A DNA stretch of 29,714 bases, taken from positions 1 to 29,714 of the forward strand of contig JAFTKV010000298.1 of the NCBI GenBank assembly GCA_017453085.1. The letters are read 5' to 3'. Below, piece after piece: positions 16,434 through 25,056 of this stretch; the stretch's first letter is position 1, and every line of letters begins with the position of its first letter. This DNA is from Clostridia bacterium (GTDB taxonomy: Bacteria; Bacillota; Clostridia; Oscillospirales; CAG-272). Both the position numbers and the translations under genes were made by a program. The notes below the pieces were generated by a model. That model was given only the letters and a program-made list of their open reading frames with translations. It did no database searches and was not told the DNA's origin.

Positions 16434-17250
16434 TTTGCCTAAAAGAGGCGTGGTGTTCAACGTCCAGCGATGCTCGCTCCACGACGGCCCCGGCGTGCGG
16501 ACCACGGTGTTCATGAAGGGATGCCCGCTTCGCTGCCGCTGGTGTCAGAATCCGGAGGGGCTGACCCGCACTCCGTCGATCACCTATGACGGCAACAAGT
16601 GCATCTCCTGCGGCAGCTGCAAGGGGGAGCGGGATGCGGATGCCGCAGAGCGTTGCCCCACCGAGGCACTTTCGGTAGCGGGCAGGGAATACACTCCCGA
16701 CGAGCTGGTAGAGGAGCTGTGTGCCGATCAAGCCTTTTTTAAGGGCGAGGGCGGCGTCACCTTTTCGGGCGGCGAATGCCTGCTGCAGGGCGATTTCTTG
16801 CTGGAATGCGCCAAGCGGCTGTCCTCCAAAGGCATCCGCATAGCCTTTGACACCTGCGGCGCGGTGGAGTTTTCCCATATGGAAAAGCTGATTCCTTACG
16901 CCCAGCTGTTTCTGTACGATATCAAGTGCATCGACCCCGATCTGCACGAGCGGTTCACGGGGGTCTCCAACAGACAGATCTTAGATAACTTCAATCGGCT
17001 CTGCGCCGCAGGTGTGCCCATCTGGGTGCGCGTGCCGCTGGTGGGCAGCTTCAACGCAAACGAGGCGGAAGCACGGCGAATCCGTGCCTATCTGGACGGT
17101 TTTCCCGCTATCCGCAAGGTAGAAGCACTGCGCTATCACCGCTTGGGCGAGCGCAAGTACGAGCTGCTGGGAATGGAGTACACCATGGGCGACGAAGCCC
17201 TCCTCTCCGACGAGCAGTTTGAGCAACTGAAGACGATCATAGAAGGCTGA
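16423..17250 (+). CDS. Glycyl radical enzyme-activating radical SAM enzyme
   Basis: The 275-residue product has the radical SAM motif CPLRCRWC (Cys34, 38, 41) binding the [4Fe-4S]-SAM cluster, then GGVTFSGGECLLQ and LYDIKCID, all typical of PFL-activase-like enzymes. A short insert with Cys60, 63, 66 and 78 (KCISCGSC...RCP) could bind one extra [4Fe-4S] cluster; many dehydratase activases carry two, so this is the reduced form. It generates the Gly radical on the GRE two genes upstream. No good ribosome site precedes the ATG inside the reductase gene, so translation is probably coupled. Confidence 0.92.
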   Translation: MCSDLPKRGVVFNVQRCSLHDGPGVRTTVFMKGCPLRCRWCQNPEGLTRTPSITYDGNKCISCGSCKGERDADAAERCPTEALSVAGREYTPDELVEELCADQAFFKGEGGVTFSGGECLLQGDFLLECAKRLSSKGIRIAFDTCGAVEFSHMEKLIPYAQLFLYDIKCIDPDLHERFTGVSNRQILDNFNRLCAAGVPIWVRVPLVGSFNANEAEARRIRAYLDGFPAIRKVEALRYHRLGERKYELLGMEYTMGDEALLSDEQFEQLKTIIEG

Positions 17251-17254
17251 TCCG

Positions 17255-17290
17255 AAACGCTCCGATGACGATTGGTTCATCGGAGCGTTT
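17255..17290 (+). terminator. Terminator of the GRE operon
   Basis: Perfect 14-bp arms AAACGCTCCGATGA and TCATCGGAGCGTTT surround an 8-base loop, starting 5 bases after the activase stop. The T-run is only three bases. Confidence 0.85.
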
Positions 17291-17347
17291 GTGCTGCTTC
17301 CTGTAGAAAGCGGCAGGTTATGAAAATTACCCATTCGAGGTGTGACC

Positions 17348-20300
17348 GTGAAAATTTTTGAAAAAATGAAGCAATACAGGGGGCGTTTCCTAAAATCCCG
17401 CCTCTTCTCCGTCAGGGGAAGCGGGTGCAAATGGATCGCATGGCTCAGTATCATCGGCATGCTGCTGCCGTTTGCAACGACGTTTGCGGCAAATGCCAAA
17501 TCAAGTTTACCCAACAATGCAGAGGTCATTGTGGCGAGAGGGGAGGATGCCTTTATGAAAAGCGATTACGAATTTTCGGCAAACTGGATCTGGAATCCCA
17601 CCGACAATGGTGAGGGCAACCGCTGGATGATCTTCCGCAAGGACGTGGAGCTCTCCCAAGTGCCCGAAAGGGTCACCGCCAAGATTGCGGCGGATACCAA
17701 ATATTGGCTGTATATCAACGGCGAGATGGCGGTGTACGAAGGTCAGCTCAAACGCGGTGCTGCGCTTTTGAAGAAGGATATCTACACCAAAGACAATCCT
17801 GCCCAGCCCAATCTAAGCGAGATGCTCAGCGAGGTGGCCACCTATTACGACGAGGTTGATCTGACCCCCTATCTGAAGAAGGGGAAGAATACCATCGTTG
17901 CGCTGGTGTGGTATTTCGGCAACGAAGGCCACTCCCACGTAGGCAGCGGCAAGGGCGGCTTCCTCTTCGAGTCCCGGATGGGCGATCAGCTGGTGATCTC
18001 CGACAGCAGCTGGAAAACCGGCCGCCATCTGGGCTATCAGCCCTCCGGACTCATCGGCGGCTATGCGCAGGAGTATCACATCGTCTACGATGCCCGCAAA
18101 GGCTTTGACGATTTTGCAAGCCCCGATTTTGACGTCTCCGGCTGGCAGAACGCTGCCGAGATCGGTAAAGCGGGGGATAAGCCCTGGAACGAGCTGTGGC
18201 CGAGATCCATCCCGGAGTGGAAGGTGTGGGATCTTGCCACCTACTCCCCCGACGACAGCGACTATGTTACCAAGCTCAGCGATACCAAGTATCGGCTGAA
18301 GCTGCCGACCAATATTCAGTTCACCCCCTACGTCAAGGTGAAAGCTCCCGCAGGTAAGGTGATCAAGATGAGCTCCCCCAACTCGGGTACCACCTCGGTG
18401 ACCTATACCACCAAGGGCGGGGCTAATGGCGAGAGCGTGGTGCAGTCCTTCGAATCGCTCACCTGGATCAACTGGTGGTTCGTGGAGTTCGAGATCCCCG
18501 CAGGCGTGGAGGTCATGGAGCTTGGCTACCGTCAGAGCGGCTACAACACCGAGTTTGACGGCTCGTTTGTCAGCGACGACGAGTTCTTCAACACGCTGTG
18601 GATCAAGGCAAGAGACACCGCCTACGTCAACATCCGTGACACCTTTATGGACTGTCCCGACCGTGAGCGTGCGCCTTGGCTGGGCGATGCGGTGAACGAG
18701 ATGCAGATCGCCTATTACTCTATGTCTCCCACGGTGTACGATGCGGTGCGCAAGGATATTGCCACCCGTATCAACTGGCAGAACACCGACGGCATCATCC
18801 CCTCCACCGCTCCCGCTACCTTCCGCTATAACGAGTACGCCGAGCTGACGGGGCAATCGCTGGCAGGCGTGATGTCCTGGTTCGATTATTACCTATGGTC
18901 GGGGGATATCGAGACGCTGAGAGCCGCTTATCCCGCCCTGCAGGCTTATATGGCGACCTTCGATCTGGATATGCAGAACTATACCGATCCCTTCATTCGC
19001 GGTAACGGCACCAACACCATGCACCTGAACTGGATCGACTGGGGTCCCAATATGGACCAGCATCTGGCGCTGAACATCTGGGCGTACATCGGCGTGGACA
19101 CCCTCTGCAAGTTCGCAGAAGCGCTGGGAGATACCGAAAATCTGGCAAGCTATACTGCTTTGCGGGGCTCCATGAAGTCCAAATTCGACGCCATGTTCTG
19201 GAACGGCAAGGAATACCGTTCCGCCACCTACACCGGCGCACCCGACGACCGTGGACAGGCACTGGCGGTCTACGCAGGACTGGCAACTCCCGATAAATAC
19301 CCCATCATCCGTGATCTCTTAATGAAACATCAGTACGCCAGCCCCTATATGGTGAAATACTCCATCGAAGCGCTGTATCTGATGGGCTACACCGCCGAGG
19401 CAGAGCAGCGGATGAAGGAAAGCTACAAAAACGACGTTCCGCTTGCCGATCCCACCTTCTCGGAAAGCTGGGGTGGCGGAGGCAGTAAGAACCACGGCTG
19501 GTCGGGCGGCGGTCTGATCGTGCTGTCGGGCTATGCTGCAGGCGTGCGTCCGCTGGAGGCAGGTTTCTCTAAATACACCGTGATCCCGCAGATGGCGTCG
19601 ATTCAGAATATCGCCGCAACTATCCCTACGGGCAAGGGCAATATCACTGTCAATGCCGCACAGGGAGATGACCGCTTCGATCTTTCCGTAAACGTCCTTG
19701 CAGGCAGCACCGCACTCATCGGCATCCCCCGACTGGAGGGTGCTACCAAGGTGGTCTGCCGCGGCAAGACCGTTTGGCAAAGCGGCTACGCTACCGATGC
19801 GGTGAAGGGTCTGACCTATTCCCATACCGACGAAAGCTTTATCTATTTCGAAGCTACCGCAGGCGATTGGTCGCTCTCCGCACTCCCTGCCGACGGTAAG
19901 GGGCAGGAAAGCTACACTCTTGAAATCCCCGCCATCACCGGCGGAACCGTTACCGTCAACGGAGAGACTGTGGCAACGCCCTATTCCGGCAAGCTTGATG
20001 CAGGCAGCGTGGTTACCGTCAAGGCAATCGCCGACGAGGGTTATCTCTTCGATATCTTCGCAGGATCTATCGGCTCCCGAGAGGATGAGCTCGTCCTCAC
20101 CGTAAACAGCGATCTCTTCCTTACCGCAAAATTCGTGCCGGACGTTGCCATCGACGGCGTATTTCTGCAGGTGGGCGGCTTCACCCACGGCGGCAGACTG
20201 ACGGTGAACGGCAACTCCGCCGCTTCCTCTTACCGCGAGCTGTGGGAGAAGGGAAGCACCGTCACCGTGAAGGCGGTAGCTGAGGAGGAGTACCGATTCG

Positions 20301-21826
20301 TTGCATGGCGCACCTCCGACGGTAAAATCCTTACCACCGAGCCGGAATATACGCTGACTTTGGATCAGAACACACAAATTACGGCTGTGTTCCTCTCGGT
20401 TTTGGGCGAAAACCTTGCCGAGGGCAAAAAAGTCACCGTTTCTTCCACGGTAAACAATCATATGTTTGCCCCCGAAAAGCTCACCGACGGCATCTATACG
20501 GTGACCGGTCAGAACGAGGGCTGGACCTCGCAGGAAAACGCCAACACCCAATGGTTCTACATTGATCTGGGCAAAGCGGTGCTCTTTGATACGGTGAAGC
20601 TCTATCCCCGTCACAACGGCACCGACAACGGCTACGGTATTCCCGTGAACGTGCAGATTCTGGTATCCCAGGACGGCCAAAAGTGGACGAAGGTGGCAAC
20701 CTTTACCGATCTGCCCCGCCTGGACAGCGGCACCCACACCCTCACCTTTGCCCCGCAGACCGCACGATACGTGAAGGTCAACGGCACCAAGCTCCGCAAG
20801 AACACCTACGACGGCGACCGCACCCGTTTCCAGGTTGCGGAGGTGGAGGTCTACCACGTAGGTGCCACCTCTCCCGATGCTCCCGTGATCGAAACGCAGC
20901 CCACCTCGGTGGATACCCAAAAGGGCAAGACCGTCCGCTTCTTTGCCTTCGGCATCAGCAAAACCGAGATCCGCTATCAGTGGCTGGTTTCCAAGGATGG
21001 CGGTGCCAATTGGACTGCCATCGAGGGTGCGACCGATTCGGCATACACCTTCAAGGCATCCACGAAAGAAAACGGCTGGCAGTTTATCTGCGAGCTGACG
21101 AACGAAAAAGGAACCGTCCGCAGCGATGCGGTGCGCTTCACCCTAGTCAGCGAAAACTACGCATTGGAGCAGCCCTTTGAGGTGTCCTCCAGCCAGACGG
21201 TGGGCAGCTACTTCCACGCCTCCTACATCAACGACGGCGTTGCCGAGACCAAGCCCATGGTGAACGAGGGCTGGACCTCCAACGAAAGCAGCGGCAGAGG
21301 CGAATGGGTCACCATTGATATGGGATCGCAGAAGACCGTTTCCCGCGTGGTGCTGTACCCTCGCTACGACGGCACCAACGACGGCTACGGCATCCCCGAA
21401 GGGCTGGCGGTAAAGGTGTCCGATGATAACAAGACTTGGAAGACGGTTTACAAAACTACCGAGCAGGAGCGACCCACCGAAGGTGCGGTGGTGATTGATT
21501 TCGACGCCGTGGAGGCTCGCTACGTCAAGGTAGAGGGCACGAAGCTGCGGGAGAATCCCGGTGACGGAGGCCGCCGACGGATGCAGATCGCCGAGCTGGA
21601 GATCTATTCTGTCTATCCGTCCGTAACCGATCCTGCGGAAAACGGATCGCCCGTACCTCCACCCACGCAGTCGCCTGCCGATCCGCCAAGCGTTCCCGCC
21701 ACCTCTCCCAAGCAGGGAATCGGCGGTGCGCAGATCGCATGGTTGGCACTGGGCGCAGCCGCTTTGCTGGCCGTAGGCGCAGGGGTAGTGATCCTCCTTC
21801 GCAAGAAAAAAGCAAAGAACTGCTGA
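17348..21826 (+). CDS. Secreted, membrane-anchored GH78 alpha-L-rhamnosidase
   Basis: The ~1,492-residue product hydrolyses terminal alpha-L-rhamnose from plant or bacterial glycans. It opens with a long basic n-region and hydrophobic core (WIAWLSIIGMLLPFATTFA) with cleavage near FAANA. Beta-sandwich domains follow, then the (alpha/alpha)6 barrel with DCPDRERAPWLGD, giving Asp435, Glu440 and Asp447, the GH78 signature acids. Two InlB-B-like repeats follow (about 855-1015), then two F5/8-type-C (CBM32-like) domains (about 1018-1170 and 1268-1425) flanking an Ig-like domain, a Pro/Ser linker, one membrane helix (about 1461-1485) and an RKKK tail. The GTG start at 17348 is chosen because GAGGTG (17337-17342) lies 5 bases upstream; GTG 17342 overlaps that site. 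The product is surface-exposed and held by the C-terminal helix; there is no sortase motif. Confidence 0.92.
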   Translation: MKIFEKMKQYRGRFLKSRLFSVRGSGCKWIAWLSIIGMLLPFATTFAANAKSSLPNNAEVIVARGEDAFMKSDYEFSANWIWNPTDNGEGNRWMIFRKDVELSQVPERVTAKIAADTKYWLYINGEMAVYEGQLKRGAALLKKDIYTKDNPAQPNLSEMLSEVATYYDEVDLTPYLKKGKNTIVALVWYFGNEGHSHVGSGKGGFLFESRMGDQLVISDSSWKTGRHLGYQPSGLIGGYAQEYHIVYDARKGFDDFASPDFDVSGWQNAAEIGKAGDKPWNELWPRSIPEWKVWDLATYSPDDSDYVTKLSDTKYRLKLPTNIQFTPYVKVKAPAGKVIKMSSPNSGTTSVTYTTKGGANGESVVQSFESLTWINWWFVEFEIPAGVEVMELGYRQSGYNTEFDGSFVSDDEFFNTLWIKARDTAYVNIRDTFMDCPDRERAPWLGDAVNEMQIAYYSMSPTVYDAVRKDIATRINWQNTDGIIPSTAPATFRYNEYAELTGQSLAGVMSWFDYYLWSGDIETLRAAYPALQAYMATFDLDMQNYTDPFIRGNGTNTMHLNWIDWGPNMDQHLALNIWAYIGVDTLCKFAEALGDTENLASYTALRGSMKSKFDAMFWNGKEYRSATYTGAPDDRGQALAVYAGLATPDKYPIIRDLLMKHQYASPYMVKYSIEALYLMGYTAEAEQRMKESYKNDVPLADPTFSESWGGGGSKNHGWSGGGLIVLSGYAAGVRPLEAGFSKYTVIPQMASIQNIAATIPTGKGNITVNAAQGDDRFDLSVNVLAGSTALIGIPRLEGATKVVCRGKTVWQSGYATDAVKGLTYSHTDESFIYFEATAGDWSLSALPADGKGQESYTLEIPAITGGTVTVNGETVATPYSGKLDAGSVVTVKAIADEGYLFDIFAGSIGSREDELVLTVNSDLFLTAKFVPDVAIDGVFLQVGGFTHGGRLTVNGNSAASSYRELWEKGSTVTVKAVAEEEYRFVAWRTSDGKILTTEPEYTLTLDQNTQITAVFLSVLGENLAEGKKVTVSSTVNNHMFAPEKLTDGIYTVTGQNEGWTSQENANTQWFYIDLGKAVLFDTVKLYPRHNGTDNGYGIPVNVQILVSQDGQKWTKVATFTDLPRLDSGTHTLTFAPQTARYVKVNGTKLRKNTYDGDRTRFQVAEVEVYHVGATSPDAPVIETQPTSVDTQKGKTVRFFAFGISKTEIRYQWLVSKDGGANWTAIEGATDSAYTFKASTKENGWQFICELTNEKGTVRSDAVRFTLVSENYALEQPFEVSSSQTVGSYFHASYINDGVAETKPMVNEGWTSNESSGRGEWVTIDMGSQKTVSRVVLYPRYDGTNDGYGIPEGLAVKVSDDNKTWKTVYKTTEQERPTEGAVVIDFDAVEARYVKVEGTKLRENPGDGGRRRMQIAELEIYSVYPSVTDPAENGSPVPPPTQSPADPPSVPATSPKQGIGGAQIAWLALGAAALLAVGAGVVILLRKKKAKNC

Positions 21827-21848
21827 TTCCACAGCGCTTTTCAAAGCC

Positions 21849-21881
21849 GCAGCCACACACCCCTCTCGGGTGTGTGGCTGC
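21849..21881 (+). terminator. Hairpin after the rhamnosidase gene
   Basis: A perfect 14-bp GC-rich stem GCAGCCACACACCC/GGGTGTGTGGCTGC with a CTCTC loop, 22 bases after the stop. The tail AATGCGTTTGGGG lacks a clean T-run, so termination may be partial. Confidence 0.7.
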
Positions 21882-21966
21882 AATGCGTTTGGGGCTACAA
21901 TCGCCGGTCTTGTGCAGATTATCTATATTTGAATGTGAACAAATTGTAAATTTGTGCAAATCTCTA

Positions 21967-21997
21967 TTGACCTTCCACCAACTATAAGGTTTATAAT
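21967..21997 (+). promoter_or_regulatory. MerR-type promoter/operator, 19-bp spacer with dyad
   Basis: TTGACC (21967-21972) and a perfect TATAAT (21992-21997) are separated by 19 bp, the overlong spacer typical of promoters activated by MerR-family DNA distortion. Inside lies ACCTT (21970-21974) and AAGGT (21986-21990), a dyad resembling ACCTTCC-N7-GGAAGGT operators. It sits 39 bp before the MerR-kinase gene, so autoregulation is strongly suggested. Confidence 0.85.
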
Positions 21998-22036
21998 AAA
22001 AACGAACACTATCATTAACCCTAAAAAGGACGCTTT

Positions 22037-23794
22037 ATGAACATCTCAACCGTCGAAAAACTGACCGGACTGCCTGCTACTGCGATTCGGTATTACGAGA
22101 GCCGTGGACTGATCACGGTCAAACGAAAAGACAACGGCTACCGCAGCTATGACGAGGAAAGCGTGCAGATCCTTTTACAGATCCGCAGACTTCGTGAGCT
22201 GGACGTGCCGCTTTCCGACATCCGCCTCTGGAGGGACGGGGTCGTTACGCACAGTGAGCTGATCATCAAACGCCTGCGTGCGCTGGACGACGACAGTCAG
22301 AAGAGCCGTGAGTGCCGCACCATCTGTGAAGCACTCCTGAAAGGAGACGATCCGGTCGCCTCCTTTTCCACGGCTCCCTTTGCGGAGGAGGAAGGTGCAG
22401 AGCTCTCGCCCCACGGCGGGCCGCTTCTGCTGGGCATTGACATCGGTACTACCTCGATTTCCGCACAGGTGGTCGCTTCGGACAGCGGCGTCTGCGTGCA
22501 GACCTACAATTTCGACCACAACACCGCTATTACGGTAGACGGCTATCCCGATGCGTTCGCTGCGGATGCCGATCTGCTGATCCGCCGTGCGACGGCGTTG
22601 ATCGCATCGGTGACCGCAACCTATCCCACCATCGCTTCCATCGGTATCGCAGGGCAGATGCACGGCGTGATCTGTGTAGATGAAAGCGGAGAGATTCTGT
22701 CGCCCCTCTACACCTGGCAAAACGGGTTCGGTCAGCGAAAGCCCGATGGTAAGCGCACTATTTGCGAGGAGATCGCCGCTCTCTCCGGCGAGATGATCCC
22801 CACGGGCTACGGTATCACTACCTATTACGCCCTCCGCAGGCTGGGACTGCTGCCTGCAAGGACCGCCGCCATCGTCACCGTAATGGATCTTTTGGTGGCG
22901 CGTCTGACGGGAACAAAGCCGCTGATCCATCCCACCAATGCCGCCGCAATGGGTGCCTATGACCTGGAAGCAGGGCAGTTTCAGGCAGACGTTTTGGAAA
23001 AACTGCAAATCCCACGCACGGTTCTGCCCGATATTGCAGGCGGATATTGGATCGTTGGCACGTACGATACCGTAGACCGACAGATTCCCGTGGCCGTTTC
23101 CATCGGCGACAATCAGGCGGGGCTGCTTGGCTCGCTGGCCGATGATCGCAGAGTGCTGGTCAACGTGGGCACCAGCAGTCAGGTCAGCGTGATCACCGAC
23201 GATCCCACCCCATTGGGCGGGGAGGTTCGTCCCTACTTCGACGGCAAATACATCTGCTCGGGTGCCGCTCTTTGCGGTGGCAGAGCTTACACTTTACTGA
23301 AAAACTTCATCCGCTCCATCGCTTCGGGACTAGGGATGGATCTCTCCGACCGTGCGATCTACGATTATCTCAACCGTGCGGCCAAAGAGGGCAAGGGCGC
23401 GCCCCTCGCCGTCTCCACGCAGTTTGACGGAACGCGGGAGAATCCCGATGCGCGCGGCGCGATCACGGGGATCGGACTTCAGAATTTCACTCCCGAAGCC
23501 CTTTCTGCAGGCTTTTTGCAGGGGATCGTGGAGGAGCTATACCAAATGTACACTCAAATGGGAGCACATGGCAATGTCACCGGCATCGTTGCATCGGGCA
23601 ATGCCATGCGCAAAAATCCCGCTCTGCGAGAGATCTGCGCCGCAACCTTTGGCAAAGAGCTGCTTCTCCCTCTTCACACCGAGGAAGCGGCGTTCGGCGC
23701 CGCACTGTTCGGCGGCGTAGCGGCAGGCGTGATTCTTCGCGGGGAAAGCTACGCCAAAATCCATTATCAGAACGTTAAGGAGGAGATTGAATGA
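22037..23794 (+). CDS. MerR-type regulator fused to an FGGY carbohydrate kinase
   Basis: The 585-residue product has a MerR winged HTH at residues 1-70 (NISTVEKLTGLPATAIRYYE, NGYRSYDEE, IRRLRELDVPL), a short helical linker (about 70-128), then a full FGGY kinase from residue 130. The kinase shows the ATP-fold start LLGIDIGTTS, GIAGQMHGV, the GDNQAG motif with candidate catalytic base Asp358, NVGTSSQVSV, and VASGNAMRKNP. Its closest resemblance, from memory, is to the xylulokinase/sedoheptulokinase-like branch, so the substrate may be a ketose; specificity is not fixed. The usual short MerR effector domain is replaced by an enzyme. AAAGGA (22025-22030) lies 6 bases before the ATG. It overlaps the next gene by 4 bp. 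A fused ORF with no stop between domains argues against assembly error. Confidence 0.88.
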   Translation: MNISTVEKLTGLPATAIRYYESRGLITVKRKDNGYRSYDEESVQILLQIRRLRELDVPLSDIRLWRDGVVTHSELIIKRLRALDDDSQKSRECRTICEALLKGDDPVASFSTAPFAEEEGAELSPHGGPLLLGIDIGTTSISAQVVASDSGVCVQTYNFDHNTAITVDGYPDAFAADADLLIRRATALIASVTATYPTIASIGIAGQMHGVICVDESGEILSPLYTWQNGFGQRKPDGKRTICEEIAALSGEMIPTGYGITTYYALRRLGLLPARTAAIVTVMDLLVARLTGTKPLIHPTNAAAMGAYDLEAGQFQADVLEKLQIPRTVLPDIAGGYWIVGTYDTVDRQIPVAVSIGDNQAGLLGSLADDRRVLVNVGTSSQVSVITDDPTPLGGEVRPYFDGKYICSGAALCGGRAYTLLKNFIRSIASGLGMDLSDRAIYDYLNRAAKEGKGAPLAVSTQFDGTRENPDARGAITGIGLQNFTPEALSAGFLQGIVEELYQMYTQMGAHGNVTGIVASGNAMRKNPALREICAATFGKELLLPLHTEEAAFGAALFGGVAAGVILRGESYAKIHYQNVKEEIE

Positions 23795-25038
23795 ACCTTT
23801 CTGTGCGGTTTATCGCCGTTTGGGGCAAAGCGGTTTTCAAAACCGAAGATCGCATCGCTTGCGAGATCACGAGCGACGGAACCCTTACCGTAAAGCTGTG
23901 GTACGATTTCCATAACGATCCGCTGATCCTCACCGCGGTAGCATCGGTGGGCGACGAGATTCTGCTGAACGTTCGCCCCCATCGCATCGAGCTCTACGTG
24001 AACGGCGAGCTTTGCGACGAAGAATGGCCTTGCGGGAAGTGCTATCTCACCGCAGATTCCAAGGCGGAAGGGGATCTTCTGTTCAAGCTTTCCGAGGCTG
24101 CCCCCGAGGCGGCGGCAGAGCAGCCCTTTTATACCCGCCGAGGGATCGAAACTGCGGAAATCCGCATCCCCGGTGTCAACATCGGCGACTGCATCCCGTA
24201 TTCCGACGAAGTGGACACCGATGGCAAATATCATCTGTTCTACCTCTACGACCGTCATCACCACACCTCTAAGTGGCATTTCGGCGCACACCAATGGGCG
24301 CACGTGTCCACCACCGACTTCCAAATCTGGGACGAGCATCCCATGGCAGTGGGCATCACCGCGGATTGGGAAGGCTCCATCTGCACCGGCTCCATCTGCA
24401 AGGCCGCAGACCGTGACGAGTGGTACGCTTGGTACGCCGTGCGGATGTGCGATCGCTCTCCCGCCCGTATGACCTTTGCCAAATCCACCGATCGGGTGCA
24501 TTTTGAAAAATGCGGAGAGTATTTTCATCTGCCGGAGGGCTACGAGCCCACCTCCGCCCGTGATCCTATGGTGTTTTATCAGGACGGCAAGTATCATATG
24601 TTCGTCACCACCAGCAGACTTTCGGATAACAGCGGATGCTTGGCGCATCTGGTAAGTGATCGGATGGCCATCGACGGCTGGGAGGACGCAGGGGTAACGA
24701 TGGCGTGGATCGACCATGTTTCTGAGGACGATCCCACCCGCTACTGGCAGCCCGAATGCCCCGACCATTTCAGAATGGGCGAATATTACTATCTTGTTTT
24801 CGGCATCGGCGGCAGAGGACTGTACGGCTATTCGAAAAATCCCTACGGCGATTGGATCTTCCCCGAGGGCAACACCATCCCTTGCGGAAACGTACCCAAA
24901 TCCGCCACTATCCCCGGCACGGGACGGCGCATCTTCGCAGGCTTCATTCCCGAGGGCGGCTACGGCGGCCGACTCCGTGCGGTGGAGGCATTCCAAAACG
25001 GGGACGGCACGCTTCGATTTGAAGAGATTAAATTATAA
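23791..25038 (+). CDS. Cytoplasmic GH32-like glycosidase
   Basis: The 415-residue product lacks a signal peptide. Residues 1-105 form an all-beta domain; residues about 125-415 form a GH32/GH43-type five-bladed propeller. Visible are GKYHLFYLYDRHHHTSKW, ICTGSI, ARDPMVF (Asp codon 24562-24564) and the acid/base-like ECPDHF (Glu codon 24754-24756). The usual N-terminal NDPNG nucleophile motif is replaced by GDCIPY, in which the Asp could still serve. GH32 enzymes cleave beta-fructosides. Probably it cuts an imported oligosaccharide, then the kinase upstream acts on the sugar. The start is set by a 4-bp ATGA overlap with the kinase gene and AAGGAGG about 6 bases upstream. Confidence 0.82.
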   Translation: MNLSVRFIAVWGKAVFKTEDRIACEITSDGTLTVKLWYDFHNDPLILTAVASVGDEILLNVRPHRIELYVNGELCDEEWPCGKCYLTADSKAEGDLLFKLSEAAPEAAAEQPFYTRRGIETAEIRIPGVNIGDCIPYSDEVDTDGKYHLFYLYDRHHHTSKWHFGAHQWAHVSTTDFQIWDEHPMAVGITADWEGSICTGSICKAADRDEWYAWYAVRMCDRSPARMTFAKSTDRVHFEKCGEYFHLPEGYEPTSARDPMVFYQDGKYHMFVTTSRLSDNSGCLAHLVSDRMAIDGWEDAGVTMAWIDHVSEDDPTRYWQPECPDHFRMGEYYYLVFGIGGRGLYGYSKNPYGDWIFPEGNTIPCGNVPKSATIPGTGRRIFAGFIPEGGYGGRLRAVEAFQNGDGTLRFEEIKL

Positions 25039-25056
25039 TTCTATCAGGAGGCGCAT

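Noticed and set aside
22037..23794. Assembly fusion of two neighbouring genes (MerR and kinase)
   Set aside because: The linker is open and coding-like, there is no second ribosome site before GIDIGTTS, and the promoter and operon spacing are normal.
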